From: Trileptium ribeirensis
Lineage: Eukaryota > Nematoda > Enoplea > Enoplida > Thoracostomopsidae
Length of the DNA stretch: 21,418 bases
Reading direction: 5' to 3'
Assembly: GCA_030248225.1 (NCBI GenBank)
Contig: JASANE010018667.1
Span: forward strand, 1-21,418
This document shows, piece after piece, positions 1 to 10,162 of this stretch. Position numbers and translations under genes: made by a program. Positions within the stretch are counted from its first letter, which is position 1, and each line of letters begins with the position of its first letter. A model generated the notes under the pieces. The model had not been told where the DNA came from, made no database searches, and saw nothing but the letters and a program-made list of their open reading frames with translations.

Positions 1-310
1 TAGAGTTGTCCTAGGAAGCTGTCCCCCACTCTTTTCAATTCGTATCTGCGCCCTTGGATATAGATACGGATAGATATATCGCATTTCAAGAAAAGAGATG
101 ACAGACATCCTGTCTTACTTAGTGGCACAAAGATCCATTTCTATGTCTTTGAGATAAAGCCAATGATTTAAACGAACAGTCAAGTATGGATAGACTCGTG
201 TATACTTGCTGTGTATTAGATACGATACTAAACTCAAACCTTTGGATTAGTAACACTGCTTTTGTTTAAAACGGTTGGCTTAGCGAATGGTGCAGAAACC
301 GGGGTGAAGC

Positions 311-474
311 CACGGGCGTCGCAAAGGGGGGCCATGGAGGGCCGTGCCGCCCCGGTTTGGCTCGGTGCCCCCCCCAGTTCGAATTTTGAAAATAAGAAAT
401 TCTGAACACTGCTAACTTGTGCACCTCCAGAAAGCCTTGGTGCCCCCAGTTCGGATTTTCTGGCTATGCTCCTG
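311..474 (+). mobile_element. hAT-like MITE, copy 1 (one 41-bp unit)
   Basis: The left end reads cacgggcgtcgcaaagg and the right end ctggctatgctcctg, which are decayed versions of the CAGGGGCGTMGCC / GGCTACGCCCCTG ends of the copies at 842 and 9311. The flanks are ggtgaagc (303-310) and gatgaagc (475-482), an 8-bp target duplication with one mismatch. Inside is one full 41-bp unit (419-459) and, near 385-405, part of a second. It has no coding capacity, so it is non-autonomous. The assignment to hAT rests on the 8-bp duplication and the CAGGGG terminus. P-like and other superfamilies with 8-bp duplications are not excluded. The end mutations suggest it is the oldest of the three copies. Confidence 0.8.
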
Positions 475-841
475 GATGAAGCTCATTTGGTTTAGCCGAA
501 AAACTGTATTTGTAGATTTAACAATTTCCGAAGTTTTATATTCCTCTTTTCTGCGCTTGTTAAAAATACGCTTTTTACGCGCTTTTCTTTTTGGTTTTTT
601 GTCTGACAGAGGTCATAAATAATAATAATTGCAATAGCTGTAGCATTGCAAGGAGCCGATTCTAAAATATACGAATAAAGTTTTATAATTTAGTTTTTTC
701 TGGAAATAATACGTTTTTTATGTTTTTCTTTTTATGACGTTTAGCAGTTTTTTGAGCGAGGCTGCAAGATGATGTATAATAGTTGTTTGTTGATTACTAC
801 TCGCAACAACGCTAAATCAAAACATAATGAAGTCCGAAACG

Positions 842-998
842 CAGGGGCGTCGCCAAAGGGGGGGGCACGGAAGGCTCAGTTCGAATTTACAGTTGACTTT
901 TGCCCCTCCAAAAAGCCTTGGTGCCCTACCAGTTCGGATTTTGTGCCCCTCCAGAAAGCCTTCGTGGCCTCAGTTCGGATTGTCTGGCTACGCCTCTG
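842..998 (+). mobile_element. hAT-like MITE, copy 2 (two 41-bp units)
   Basis: A 157-bp element starts caggggcgtcgccaaagg and ends ctggctacgcctctg. It is flanked by a perfect 8-bp target duplication, ccgaaacg, at 834-841 and 999-1006. It shares its left third and its minisatellite with the copies at 311 and 9311. The units are at 900-942 (with a 2-bp insertion) and 943-983. Short open frames that cross it are by-products of its GC-richer composition. Confidence 0.88.
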
Positions 999-1593
999 CC
1001 GAAACGCAAAACTCCCACCCAAAAACAAAATAGCTGATCATTAGCACACACGATTCAGGAAATTTTTCCGCTCTTTATGGGTTGGTTCCCCTGTCGACAC
1101 TTATGGTTTAGTACACTTAGGCCTTAGGCCTACACTTATCCAGAAATCTCAGGGATGGGGCGACTGTGTCTCGTTCCCGCGCCACTGCCTAGTTCTGAGC
1201 GTAAATAACTGCAATAGCAGTATGTGAAGTCCAGCTATATATCGCATGAATTGTTCTACAAAATGAACCTAATTTGGCTGAATTATCTTCATTGATTGTT
1301 AAGATACAGCCAAGAATATGTTTTGTCTGACCCTTTTTGACTCTACACGAGCCCCTTCGACCCTCTTTTACGGCCCGAAGGAGCTTTAATCCATCTGCAC
1401 GTCTGACTAATGGGCACAAATAGAGACTTTAAGGTTTCGAATGAGCGATCGCGGAAGTCAATCAGCGAGGCCAAAATTGAGTTTTGCGTATCGCGCGAAA
1501 AAACCAGAAGCAGACACCGTCGAAATCTACCACTCTGGCCAGCGAGAATTCTTCGCTACGCTCGTTCCACGGACTACTCCGAATTCAATTAAA

Positions 1594-1980
1594 ATTGCTA
1601 AGAGTGCATTAAGGGAGAGTATGACACTTCCGTGCATTCTAATGTTAGCCCGTGTGTGATGACACTAGCATTGTCGGCCTGACCACCTCATTTCTACGGG
1701 GACGGTTCGTCTTGCACAGATTCCCTACGTCTTGTAGCCGGGGAGGGGGTAGTCCGGACCGCCTTTTTGAGGGGGTCCGTTGAAACTGTTGCTGCTTATA
1801 AATCGATTCCCCTTTGGGGTGTTTCGAAATAGCATCCCCCTAAAATTAGGGGTCTGTGCATGGCGACCCTCCCAGAAATGGGGGGGGGGGGTGAGGACGA
1901 AAATGGTCATGTCATCAAACAAGGGCAACATTAGAGTGCAGGGACGTGTCATACCCTTCCCTAATGCACCTCTTGGTATT
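1594..1980. mobile_element. Foldback element with ~130-bp inverted arms
   Basis: The left arm begins ctaagagtgcattaaggg (about 1598). The reverse complement of the right arm begins ccaagaggtgcattaggg (about 1976). Alignment continues inward through tatgacac, ctaatgtt, gatgaca, catttct and tgcacaga, to about 1728 and 1848. Identity is roughly 75-80% with small gaps. No clear target duplication was found, so the exact ends are uncertain. The core is GC-rich, with G and C runs. Open frames on both strands inside it are spurious. Confidence 0.65.
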
Positions 1981-2309
1981 GCCAACTAACATTGTCAAAT
2001 GCTTCGAGCCCTTTGGGTGCTCGGGGAAGGATTAGGTTCGGAATGGAACGGATAGACACAGGGGCCGCCCCTCTGGATCCGCTACTGAATTTTTCATTGT
2101 AAATGCTAGTTTTATATTTGAAATATTCCCTAAGGAACCCATGTCGATACTTTTTTGCTTTTGTCTGCAGTAACACACGTTACGCAGAAGATATGTATTA
2201 ACAACTTTTAATATTAAAAAAACAGTTTTAGTGCGGTGGCCTGCTTTATAGGCTTAGTATAAAGGCTTATAATGGGACATCAGCTTGCGGCCACCGAAAG
2301 TTAGTTAGG

Positions 2310-2385
2310 ATCGGGATTTTAATCCACGACCTGCTGCTTTTGGTTGCGCAAGCGACCGCCCTACTGACTCAGTTATCCATATCGC
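2310..2385 (-). repeat. Decayed tRNA-derived SINE body
   Basis: Read on the minus strand, taactgagtcagtaggg (2359-2375) resembles a tRNA box A, and ggattaaaatcc (2314-2325) a box B with one extra base in the loop. The boxes are about 35-45 bp apart, as in a tRNA. No clean acceptor or T-stem pairing is left and there is no usable anticodon arm, so this is a SINE or tRNA pseudogene, not a functional tRNA gene. The 3' body and tail were not delimited. Confidence 0.42.
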
Positions 2386-2399
2386 ACGACTTCACTGAA

Positions 2400-3984
2400 G
2401 ACGTAAGGCTGCTATACTCGACAGTGAAATTCTTAGCGGTATACACATCGTAGGTGTCCGTAACAAGTGGGTCTCCCGTTACTGTCTCACACTCCCTCTC
2501 AAGCCATATTTACTACCCGAACACTTAGAACACTCCTCCGCCATTAGTTTAAGCAGATTGCCAAAAATAGCAATAATTTTGACTATAACTTGGGAAAATT
2601 GGGTGAAATTACGTATGAACTTTAAAAATAGTTGACAGCTTACCTCCCACCCTACACGACGGACTAGCCCGACCTCCTCAGCGCCGCGAAACCACCTACC
2701 GCCTGAGCCCTTGGACTCCTACATATAGTATATATAGATAATCATTTTTCTCCAGTTTTCACAGCGGATTATTAATATGTTATTGCAATAATCGCATCAG
2801 TATGGAACAGATGGATCAAAGCACCACATTGATTCGAATAGTATATAAATTTAACTTACTCTCTAAACTTCGAGAGTAATTTCTCCGATTTTGATTAGCG
2901 TTTCATGATAAAATCGAAAGCTGGCACGCCTAGAGACTTCAACCATTTTGATTGTAGGTGTCTTTAAAGTTACCTCTTAGGGCAAACCGCAGTTGACTTG
3001 GTTGTTGTATTCTATAGCTTGCCAGTATTACATCAAAATTTGCACCAAATCTTCAAGCCGATTATGTATCAAGCTTGCTTATATTGTTTCTTCGATATTA
3101 GGCCAATAGGAGCAGCGCAGTGCGACCTACAATTCGGCGATAAAACACAACAAACGCACTCATGTTCGGCAATTGTTCTAAGAGCTTTTTGAGCAGTAAA
3201 AATGTGGATCACTGTCAGCTTCGCTGTAAAAATTCTAAATTGCACGGAAACCTTATACACATTGGAAAAGTTATGTTTTACTTATTAGAGGGGAGAAGTT
3301 AACACCCGATTCCAAACAGGCCGGACAGACATCGATTTGCAATGGGCGGGTCAGGCCGAAAAATTTGATCCCGTCTCACAATCTTTATTTATTGAGAATT
3401 TAGTTTTCAACAAGTGGGAGCTTACATTTATTTCATTTTAGCTTCATATATAACATTCGTTATTGCACAGCGACCAAAGAGAGCAAGCATTTATTTGTAT
3501 AATGATAACTTTATTTGTGTAGATCCATCTTCCTGTGCGTTTTTCTAAATGTCTCAGGAATGAATGAAGATATTCCCATGTAGCTTTTTGCTTACATGAT
3601 AACCAATAGCCTAGCAATAAATGTTTCTTCCACGCTACCGAAACCCACGAGGTATGATGGACTCGCTTAAGAGGCACCCCTTCGACTTTGTCACTTAATG
3701 GGAACACGGTTATAGTTATATCTAACAATGCAGACTTTGTACCATAAATTGGTGGGCATCTTCAGTTTTTACCTGGTATCTACCACGGATGTCCGGTTTT
3801 TGATGTTTACCTAAAAGTGTCAGGCTTGCGATAACACCGCCGGGGCGATTGGATTTTCTGCCTTCGAAAACAAAGAAATCGTGGGTCCTTTCCTTTACCC
3901 CTCCCAGGCCAAATTTTATCAATTTTGAAGATATAGCGATGATTTTGGTACCATAAGAGTAAGGTCGACGCGTTGTTTTAGAAT
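2400..3984. other. No supported gene
   Basis: Mostly AT-rich sequence. 2640-2725 is GC-richer and resembles 5845-5890. An open frame at about 2968-3192 (plus) has a possible acceptor but ends in a stop with no donor before it. An open minus-strand frame at 3722-4000 runs into the foldback arm. Neither is supported. Confidence 0.4.
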
Positions 3985-4430
3985 ATACCCATTTCGGCAA
4001 CTTTTATTACAATTTTTTCGATATTTTTTGTTTCTCAATACCATTGGTACACAAAATTTTTAAAAGTTTTTTCTCCATAAACGTATAATTTTGTATACAT
4101 TTCGAACCACATTGACGAGCTGAGTCGAATAGTTGCAAAATTAGGTGAATTTCTTCATGAGTTAAGGACTTACGGGCTTAGATTAAGGCTTTGGCTGAAC
4201 CTAAGACTAAACCTAAGCCTTAGTCTAACCTTAAGTCGTTAACCCATGAGCCAAATCAACCAATTTTACCACTATTCGACTGAGCTCACCTATGCGGTTC
4301 GAATCGTACATAAAATTATGCATTTATCCAAACTTGTACCAAAAATTTGGGTTCCGAGGGGGACCACTGGTAAACCATAAAAAACTCAAAAACAAAAATT
4401 TTGTTATAAAAATGGTCGACCCGAAAGTAT
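3985..4430. mobile_element. Large foldback palindrome, ~200-bp arms
   Basis: The left arm (about 3985-4192) is inverse to the right arm (about 4206-4430). The inner match is strongest: ttcgaacc, gagctgagtcgaatagt, aaaatt, catgagttaa and ggctta each have counterparts in order on the other arm. The outer match includes taccattggt against taccagtggt, and A/T runs. The apex near 4193-4205 is short, so a transcript could fold into one very long hairpin. No target duplication is obvious. It is most likely a foldback DNA transposon or MITE. Confidence 0.72.
4180..4235. repeat. Degenerate TTAGGY-like hexamers at palindrome apex
   Basis: The minus strand reads as irregular six-base words such as ttagac, taaggc, ttaggt, ttagtc, ttaggt and tcagcc; the plus strand reads aacctaagactaaacctaag. 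It resembles a decayed telomere-type (TTAGGC/TTAGGG) array but no unit repeats exactly, and it coincides with the tip of the foldback structure. Confidence 0.4.
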
Positions 4431-4805
4431 TTTATACCTCAATGTACTAAATTTAGATCGAGTCTTTGCTCACAGTTTACGAATCCACAAATCCCAGCAA
4501 AAGCGTTTTAATTTCTTTACATAAAACATCATAAATATTTGTAGGCGTCGGCTCCCTGCATCACATGTTTCCGCCCTCTGGCCTGTCCTGTAATAGAAGT
4601 TAGATGTAACACTAGGTTTATCACCATTGTGTTTACCCAATGGATACTTGCGAGTATTAGTTGTTTTGGCTCTGTCTGCATGTCTACAGCTTACAGGCAT
4701 GATATCCCAAATTTTTGTAGGTATAGTGACGATTTAGTGTGTAGTGAATGAGACCAATCTTTGCCAAAATAGATCATCACAACGAAAAAATATTTAAGTT
4801 TATTT

Positions 4806-5350
4806 AGCGGAGCGAACCGAAGCGTGTTTGTTTTCGTCAGAATGGTAAAATGGCCACCGTCTGCCTGTCATGCCGATTTAAATGTTTTTTGTCTTAATGG
4901 CGTAATATCGTTCAGGTGCAAGAGATATAGTTTTGTTATGATTTGTTTTAGTTAATTAGTAAAAATTAATTAATTAGTTAAGCGTGTTAGTCCATTTTAG
5001 CATTTTCAAACAAAAATTACTTATTTTTCAATTAATAATTAATGTAAAGTTTTTATTATTATTATTATGTTGAATTATTTTGATGCATATAGTACATCTG
5101 GAAGCGTTGATTAAGAATCTGGTTTTTATTACTATTCGAGTACGCTAAAAACATGCTAATTAATTACCTAATTGTTTCAAAATTTCCAAAGTGCTCAGAA
5201 ATGGAAATAAATTGCACATGAGGGTTTTCAATGTTGCTGATCACGAATATGACATGACTTGGCAGCATATGTTATATAGCTAGTTAATTAATTAATTAGA
5301 TAATTAGTTAATTTTATGCGAATTTTAAAACCACCCCAATTTGCTCCGCT
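4806..5350. mobile_element. Candidate AT-rich element with AGCGGAGC ends
   Basis: agcggagcgaa (4806-4816) and tttgctccgct (5340-5350) are inverse at 10 of 11 positions. The 520 bp between them is very AT-rich, with palindromic attaattaattag tracts at 4945-4985 and 5280-5320. The tracts could be simple sequence and no target duplication is clear, so the boundaries are tentative. Confidence 0.28.
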
Positions 5351-5579
5351 CACTTTTTGTAATTTATTCCGTTTAGTAGTTTCTCATTAGCGAATTAATT
5401 TATCCTGCTCTAAGATAACGCCATCTTGATTCTAGATTACTGTACTAAACGCACAGCTTTCATACATCAACGGTTATACTTCTAACATATGTACGCGGAT
5501 ACTTCTTACACTTGGTTTTGTTTAACCACCGGTATTATGTAAAAATCATTTGTCTGTATCGCATACATACTCGAGGATC

Positions 5580-5990
5580 GGAGTCCGACAGGGATAGCGG
5601 CTGCTCCGGAACCTGCGGCTACCAGTTGCACCTGATTGGGAGGGGTGATAGTCTAGGAGGATATAAATTTTAAAAATTTGCTGTCATATATGTCAATTTC
5701 TTCCGATTTTTGCAATTCTCCTCGGATTTGGGAAATATGTAGTGCATAGTTGCTTAACGTCCCTGGGAATCGCGAAATATGTTTCATATACAGGTGAGCT
5801 TATATTATATACTGCAGCAATATTGTATTCAAACATGCGGAGGGGTTGGTGCTTTGCCTTGTGCGCCGCTAAAACCACCTATGGGTTCGACGCCTACGGT
5901 ACCTTCAGGGGAGATCGAGTGACTTGTCAGGAGGGGGTAGCCGGGCCCTCGAAGGGGGGGTCTGGGGTAACCCAACTACCCTCTTATGAG
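5580..5990. other. GC-rich patches, probable repeat debris
   Basis: 5580-5670 and 5840-5985 are GC-richer than their surroundings. 5862-5880 (gcgccgctaaaaccaccta) resembles 2682-2700 (gcgccgcgaaaccaccta). 5930-5985 has gagggggtagccggg and a G run, like 1740-1790. No ends could be defined. Confidence 0.3.
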
Positions 5991-6345
5991 CATGTATATA
6001 TAAATTATAAATAACTCATTTATAATATAATATACTGGTTATTCTATGCTTTGTTCGGCATCACAAAAAAACAAAAAATATTTTTTACAACACAAACATT
6101 GGCGGAAATTGCTCGTTTCTAAACATCTTAACGAAATAGTTTTATGAAAATGAGAGCCGAACTTTCTTTTTATAAGCGCTGCACATAAGCAAACGCAAAA
6201 AGGGTGGATATGATTAATAGAGAACCAACAAACGGAAAACATACAGACTGCTAAAAATACTAAACTGAATATATGTGATGAGTTTTATGAAACTTGTTCA
6301 ATGCATGTACATTTTTAAATTGACATGTAACGGTCGCGGTGGTAG

Positions 6346-6424
6346 GACAGTTGCCCACCGCACAGTTTCCCACCCGGACTATTGCCCAACAGGACATTTG
6401 CCCACCCGGCCAGTTTACCAGTTA
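6346..6424 (+). repeat. Left subterminal 16-bp array
   Basis: About five head-to-tail units at a 16-bp period resemble gacagttgcccacccg, with unit starts near 6345, 6361, 6377, 6393 and 6409. The array lies immediately inside the left terminus of the 6338-7503 element. Such arrays are often transposase-binding regions; that role is inferred here. Confidence 0.75.
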
Positions 6425-7394
6425 CCCTAGTTCGCCCTGTTTGTGACCACAAGAACAAATACAAGATGCATCCAAGATAAACATAAACTTTATTGGCCAA
6501 AATGAGACACACAATTTATATAATACTCTAGCCTGCAATCCAGATTGTTAAGAATAACCTATACTAGCATAATAAAAATGTTTAAAATTGCAAAAAAGCG
6601 ATATTACTAAAATAGTCCACTACATTTAACCTTATCGAATCGAATACAGTGGCCCAGAGCACTCATAAAATCACGAAGATCACTGTTTCCCTCTTGTAGT
6701 TCAATGTACAGTTGGCGCACACGGGCTTGAAATTGTTACGTTTCAAGCTTCCGGCGTTTCAGGCATCCTTCCCTTCCCCAAAAATATTCAGCCGGCCATG
6801 GGGGTTTGCCCCCTAGGATGGCCGCCACCCCCTACCCTACGGGACAATTTACCACCCGCCGTGGTACGGCCGTAGGTCAGGTCGGCATGTATGCCTTCTG
6901 ACAGTTTTGAACAAGGCATTGGTTTTCACCGCGGGCTTGGAAAATCACACCACAAGTAAATATATCATGGTCAAACTTACGTTTAGGTCGGTTGTCAGAG
7001 CTCCCGCACATCGGTAAGTTCATTCATCCAATCCATTGCTCCTTTGACCTTTTTCTTGACTACATATGTCCTTCAAGACATAATTTTGGATTACCTTTTG
7101 AAGAGCGTATCATTTCCATAAAGCAAAAAATTTAAAATTAACGTAGCTACTCCAAACTACAGCGTCAGCCACCGGCTAGCTATATCAAAAAATGGTTCAA
7201 TGCGTGCTCACTGTATAATAGGTATATATTGTGCTGAATAAACTTTAGTTTTGGTACGAAGATTATGTTACGATTATGTTTTTATGGATACTTCTTGTAT
7301 CTGTTCTAATGGTCACACACAGGGCGAACTAGGGGTGACCGAAGAACTGTGCATTAACCAAATGTAAAACATTATCATGGGGCAATAAACTGGC

Positions 7395-7497
7395 CAGGCA
7401 ATAAATGGGTAGGTGTGTGGGTGGACAATTGTCCGGGTGGGCAACTGTGGGGGTGGGCAATTGTCCGGTGGGCAACTGTCCCGTAAGCAACTGTCCG
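7395..7497 (-). repeat. Right subterminal array (inverted)
   Basis: On the minus strand the units read gacagttgcttacgg, gacagttgcccaccg and gacaattgcccaccc, with further decayed copies inward. Periods are 15-17 bp. It is the mirror of the array at 6346-6424. A related gggacaatttaccacccgcc stretch occurs once inside the element, near 6840. Confidence 0.72.
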
Positions 7498-7512
7498 TAC
7501 CCCAACGGTCGC

Positions 7513-9002
7513 AGCTATGAATCGGAAATACGCCACTATTAAGAATTTATTCTAAAATGAATCGTTCTATCTGCAAATAAACCCATACTCAAATAAAGTA
7601 TATAAAAACTGAGGATAAACTGTATCACCCTTGTTCTTATACATGTATAAGTTTATGAGTATACAGCGTAAATGATAGACGGCTGGAGAAATTAAGGTTT
7701 TTAAAAGAAATGGTTGATACATGAACAGCTAAAACGATTGTTCACTAGTTTTTTATATTTTATAGATATCATTGTTGTAAAAACAAGCACGCACTATTAT
7801 GTTATTATAGGTGTCACTAGGAGAGTAAGGTAGTTACTCTTCTCTTAAATGTCGGATTCCTCTCAAGCCTAATCTGACCTGCTGTGAACTGGGCGGTTGT
7901 AAATTGACAAATTAGATTGAGTGTCAAACATTTTAACATAATTTTAACTATGAAAACCTGGTTTGAATTTGTGTTAATTTAACCATGGATTTAAACACTG
8001 ATGTACCTGGACGCTGCGCCACACGTGAGGGGCTGAAGTAACCCCCATATCTGATTTAGCGCAATCCGCTTCTGTAGGTCTGTGTGCTCAGAATTTCTAA
8101 CTATAACTCGCAACAAAAGGGGTTATGGCAAAAAAGTATCTGCTGGCTGATCTCTACCTCATACGGCTACGCTATATTTATCCTATTGATGACGCTTACT
8201 ATCCCGAACGGCGAAGGCATCGCAAAATTTTTGCGATTATGAATAAGTTATGGTTATTCATATATATCTTATACATATATTTCGTTACCAAATCACACTT
8301 AATGATTAAAAATTAGCCTATCGCATAAATAATCCTTTTATGCCCACTATGTCCAAATGGATCCAGCGCACACTGTGAGTAGTTATGTTTACTGCGTTCT
8401 ATCGCATGCTGTCTGTTTGCACGGGCGCTATTAGTCGGTCACGTTATGACGCATTGGCGTAAATCCATCCTTAACATTGGTGAGGGGACAACGCGATTAT
8501 GGTTGCCCCATTAGCTATTTTGATATGTGAGCAAAACAAGTTATAAATTTTTTAAATAATTGTGGGGAGTCCCTCTAGCCCCTCGGGATTTGTGCCTATG
8601 ATTATGGCAATTCTTAAGAAGCCGAGTCAGTGGTTTTCGTTTGTAAATTTCACCCTCACGTACATCTCGGTTTTGATACCTAACGCCATCTTGAATTTAT
8701 CAAGCATAGCGCGATAGACAAATTAATAATTGCAATAAAATGTTAATCAAAACTTATCGCATAATTAATAAAAGTTAGCTCATCGCGTATAAACGTGCGG
8801 CATGACGTGTGGCCGTTCTATCAAGCTTTGCTGTGAAATGCCGCCAGGGATCATAATGCTCGAGAAACGTTCACAAGACACTTTAATTTATTAATAATAA
8901 CATGGTTTAAAACCTAGTTAATGCAAGTAAACGCATCAATATTTATGCAGTATATGTGCTGCTAAGCTTGAAATTTCAGTGAGGAGTTTTCGTAATAGTT
9001 GC
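7513..9002. other. No supported gene; AT-rich
   Basis: Only small hairpins were seen, for example agagtaaggtagttactct near 7824, and a shared 14-mer, taacgccatcttga, at 8681-8694 that also occurs at 5416-5429. The short open frame at 8125-8316 has no supporting signal. Confidence 0.4.
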
Positions 9003-9173
9003 CAGGGGCGTAGCCAAGAGGGTGAGCAAGGCTAGGCGGGCAAGTACGCGTGTTCCCCAGTGAAGGATGACAGAAAAGTTGAGTACATATTTGTTTATAT
9101 TTCTAAGGTGGATTACGCTGTGTCATACCTTGCAAAACCTGTGTAATATATTCTGGCAACGCCAGCGCCCCGG
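9003..9173 (+). mobile_element. Second hAT-like MITE family, 171 bp
   Basis: The left end is caggggcgtagccaagagg. The right end runs ctggcaacgccagcgccccgg, an imperfect inverse of the left end. The flanks are atagttgc (8995-9002) and attgttgc (9174-9181), an 8-bp duplication with one mismatch. The interior is AT-rich and lacks the 41-bp unit, so it is a different family from the element 138 bp downstream, although the terminal motif is shared. Confidence 0.6.
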
Positions 9174-9310
9174 ATTGTTGCTTTCATTGTTGTCAACTAG
9201 TGAACAACACTTATAACAGCTACTTTACTCATTTTTAATATGAGTCATCAGCCTACACTCATATCTTATCTCAAAAATAGCAATTTAGTAGTGGTTTGCA
9301 AGTTGATATG

Positions 9311-9523
9311 CAGGGGCCTCGCCAAAGGGGGGCACGGAGGGCTCAGTTTGGCTCGGTGCCCCCACTTCGAATTTACAGCTGACTTGTGCCCCTCCAGAAA
9401 GCCTTGGTGCCCCCAGTTCGGATTTTGTGCCCATACAGAAAGCCTTGGTGCCCCCAGTTCGGATTTTGTGCCCATCCAGAAAGCCTTGGTGCCCCCAGTT
9501 CGGATTTTCTGGCTACGCCCCTG
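9311..9523 (+). mobile_element. hAT-like MITE, copy 3 (three 41-bp units)
   Basis: A 213-bp element starts caggggcctcgccaaagg and ends ctggctacgcccctg. The flanks are ttgatatg (9303-9310) and ctgatatg (9524-9531), an 8-bp duplication with one mismatch. Three head-to-tail 41-bp units occupy 9386-9426, 9427-9467 and 9468-9508, directly next to the right terminus. Units two and three share a gtgcccat start, which suggests that one was duplicated from the other. Apparent proteins on both strands here are translations of the minisatellite. Confidence 0.88.
9386..9508 (+). repeat. 41-bp minisatellite, three units
   Basis: Exact 41-bp period. Each unit begins gtgccc, contains agaaagccttggtgccccc and ends agttcggatttt. 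The units differ only at a few bases near the start (cctccag, atacag, atccag). The same unit occurs once at 419-459 and twice at 900-983. There are no unique spacers between units, so this is not a CRISPR array. Confidence 0.92.
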
Positions 9524-10116
9524 CTGATATGACTTCCGCTTGCTGCTAGTGTCAAGTATATTTGCCTTTGGTTCATTTCTATCTGTGCGACCATGTTAAA
9601 CAGTTAATTTTGATGGAAGATAGACGGCAATATGTGTAATTTTAATTTGTTTACATGCACGTCTTCCGGTTCCGTATGTGTCCTAACAGCATCTGCGAAG
9701 CCTTCTGTGGCGTAATTAGTTACGCGTTTTTCACACCACATGGGTATTTTTAACCCCTAAAATATATTTTAACCACAGACTTTGACCATACTGGTTCGAC
9801 AACGAGTACAGCATAAGCCTATACCACGTCCCTAGTACTGCTTAACCTTGGTAAAACGGAAAAATGATGTCAATTCGTCCAATGCACCAAGGTGTAGAGA
9901 AAAAAATTGACAAAATGGGTTTTTACCCTTGTCGCTATAAACATTTAAATTGTGGGGACGGTTGACTGCCAAAAATACTTCAACACAAATTTAATATATA
10001 TTAAAGCTCCTACAGCATTTGTTCAACAATGTATTTGCATACGGTTTTACACAGCGTGGTATAGCAAGTGCAGAATCATGCGCCTAGCAGACTATAGTAA
10101 AACTGTATAGGCGGAT

Positions 10117-10162
10117 CTAATGGATGGGGTGTACAACCTACCCATCCATCTAATGGATGGGG
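10117..10162. repeat. Duplicated ctaatggatgggg with inverse between
   Basis: ctaatggatgggg occurs at 10117-10129 and 10150-10162. The inverse, cccatccat, lies between them at 10141-10149. The central copy can pair with either flank, giving two alternative hairpins. The preceding ggcggatcta resembles a hAT-type terminus, but no opposite end was found. Confidence 0.6.

Larger units (their letters stand above)
6338..7503. mobile_element. Mutator-like non-autonomous element with 9-bp TSD
   Basis: A perfect 9-bp direct repeat, aacggtcgc, lies at 6329-6337 and 7504-7512. The ends are inverted: ggtggtaggacag on the left, and the complement of ctgtccgtacccc on the right. The inverted arms span about 6338-6490 and 7272-7503. 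They share subterminal arrays, then cctagttcgccctgt, then a stretch related to acaagatgcatcc on the left. The right arm has an extra segment of about 60 bp (7335-7395). A 9-bp duplication and long inverted arms fit the Mutator superfamily, which is an inference. No transposase frame is visible in the roughly 780-bp core, so the element depends on another copy for movement. Confidence 0.8.

Noticed and set aside
2310..2385. Functional tRNA gene
   Set aside because: The T-loop has an extra base, the acceptor stem does not pair, and there is no clean anticodon arm.
2968..3192. Plus-strand frame after a possible acceptor
   Set aside because: No donor occurs before the in-frame stop, and no family is recognised. 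It could be a terminal exon, but nothing else supports it.
3722..4000. 92-codon minus-strand frame with a protein-like look
   Set aside because: It begins inside the foldback arm, has no splice or family evidence, and its length is within chance.
6990..7022. Donor gtaagt at 7014 as an exon edge
   Set aside because: It lies inside the Mutator-like element, with only a very short stretch between the acceptor and the donor.
9386..9508. CRISPR-like array of three repeats
   Set aside because: The units abut with no unique spacers, and the sequence sits inside a transposon with inverted ends and a target duplication.
9240..9594. Several open frames on both strands
   Set aside because: They are translations of the MITE and its 41-bp units.
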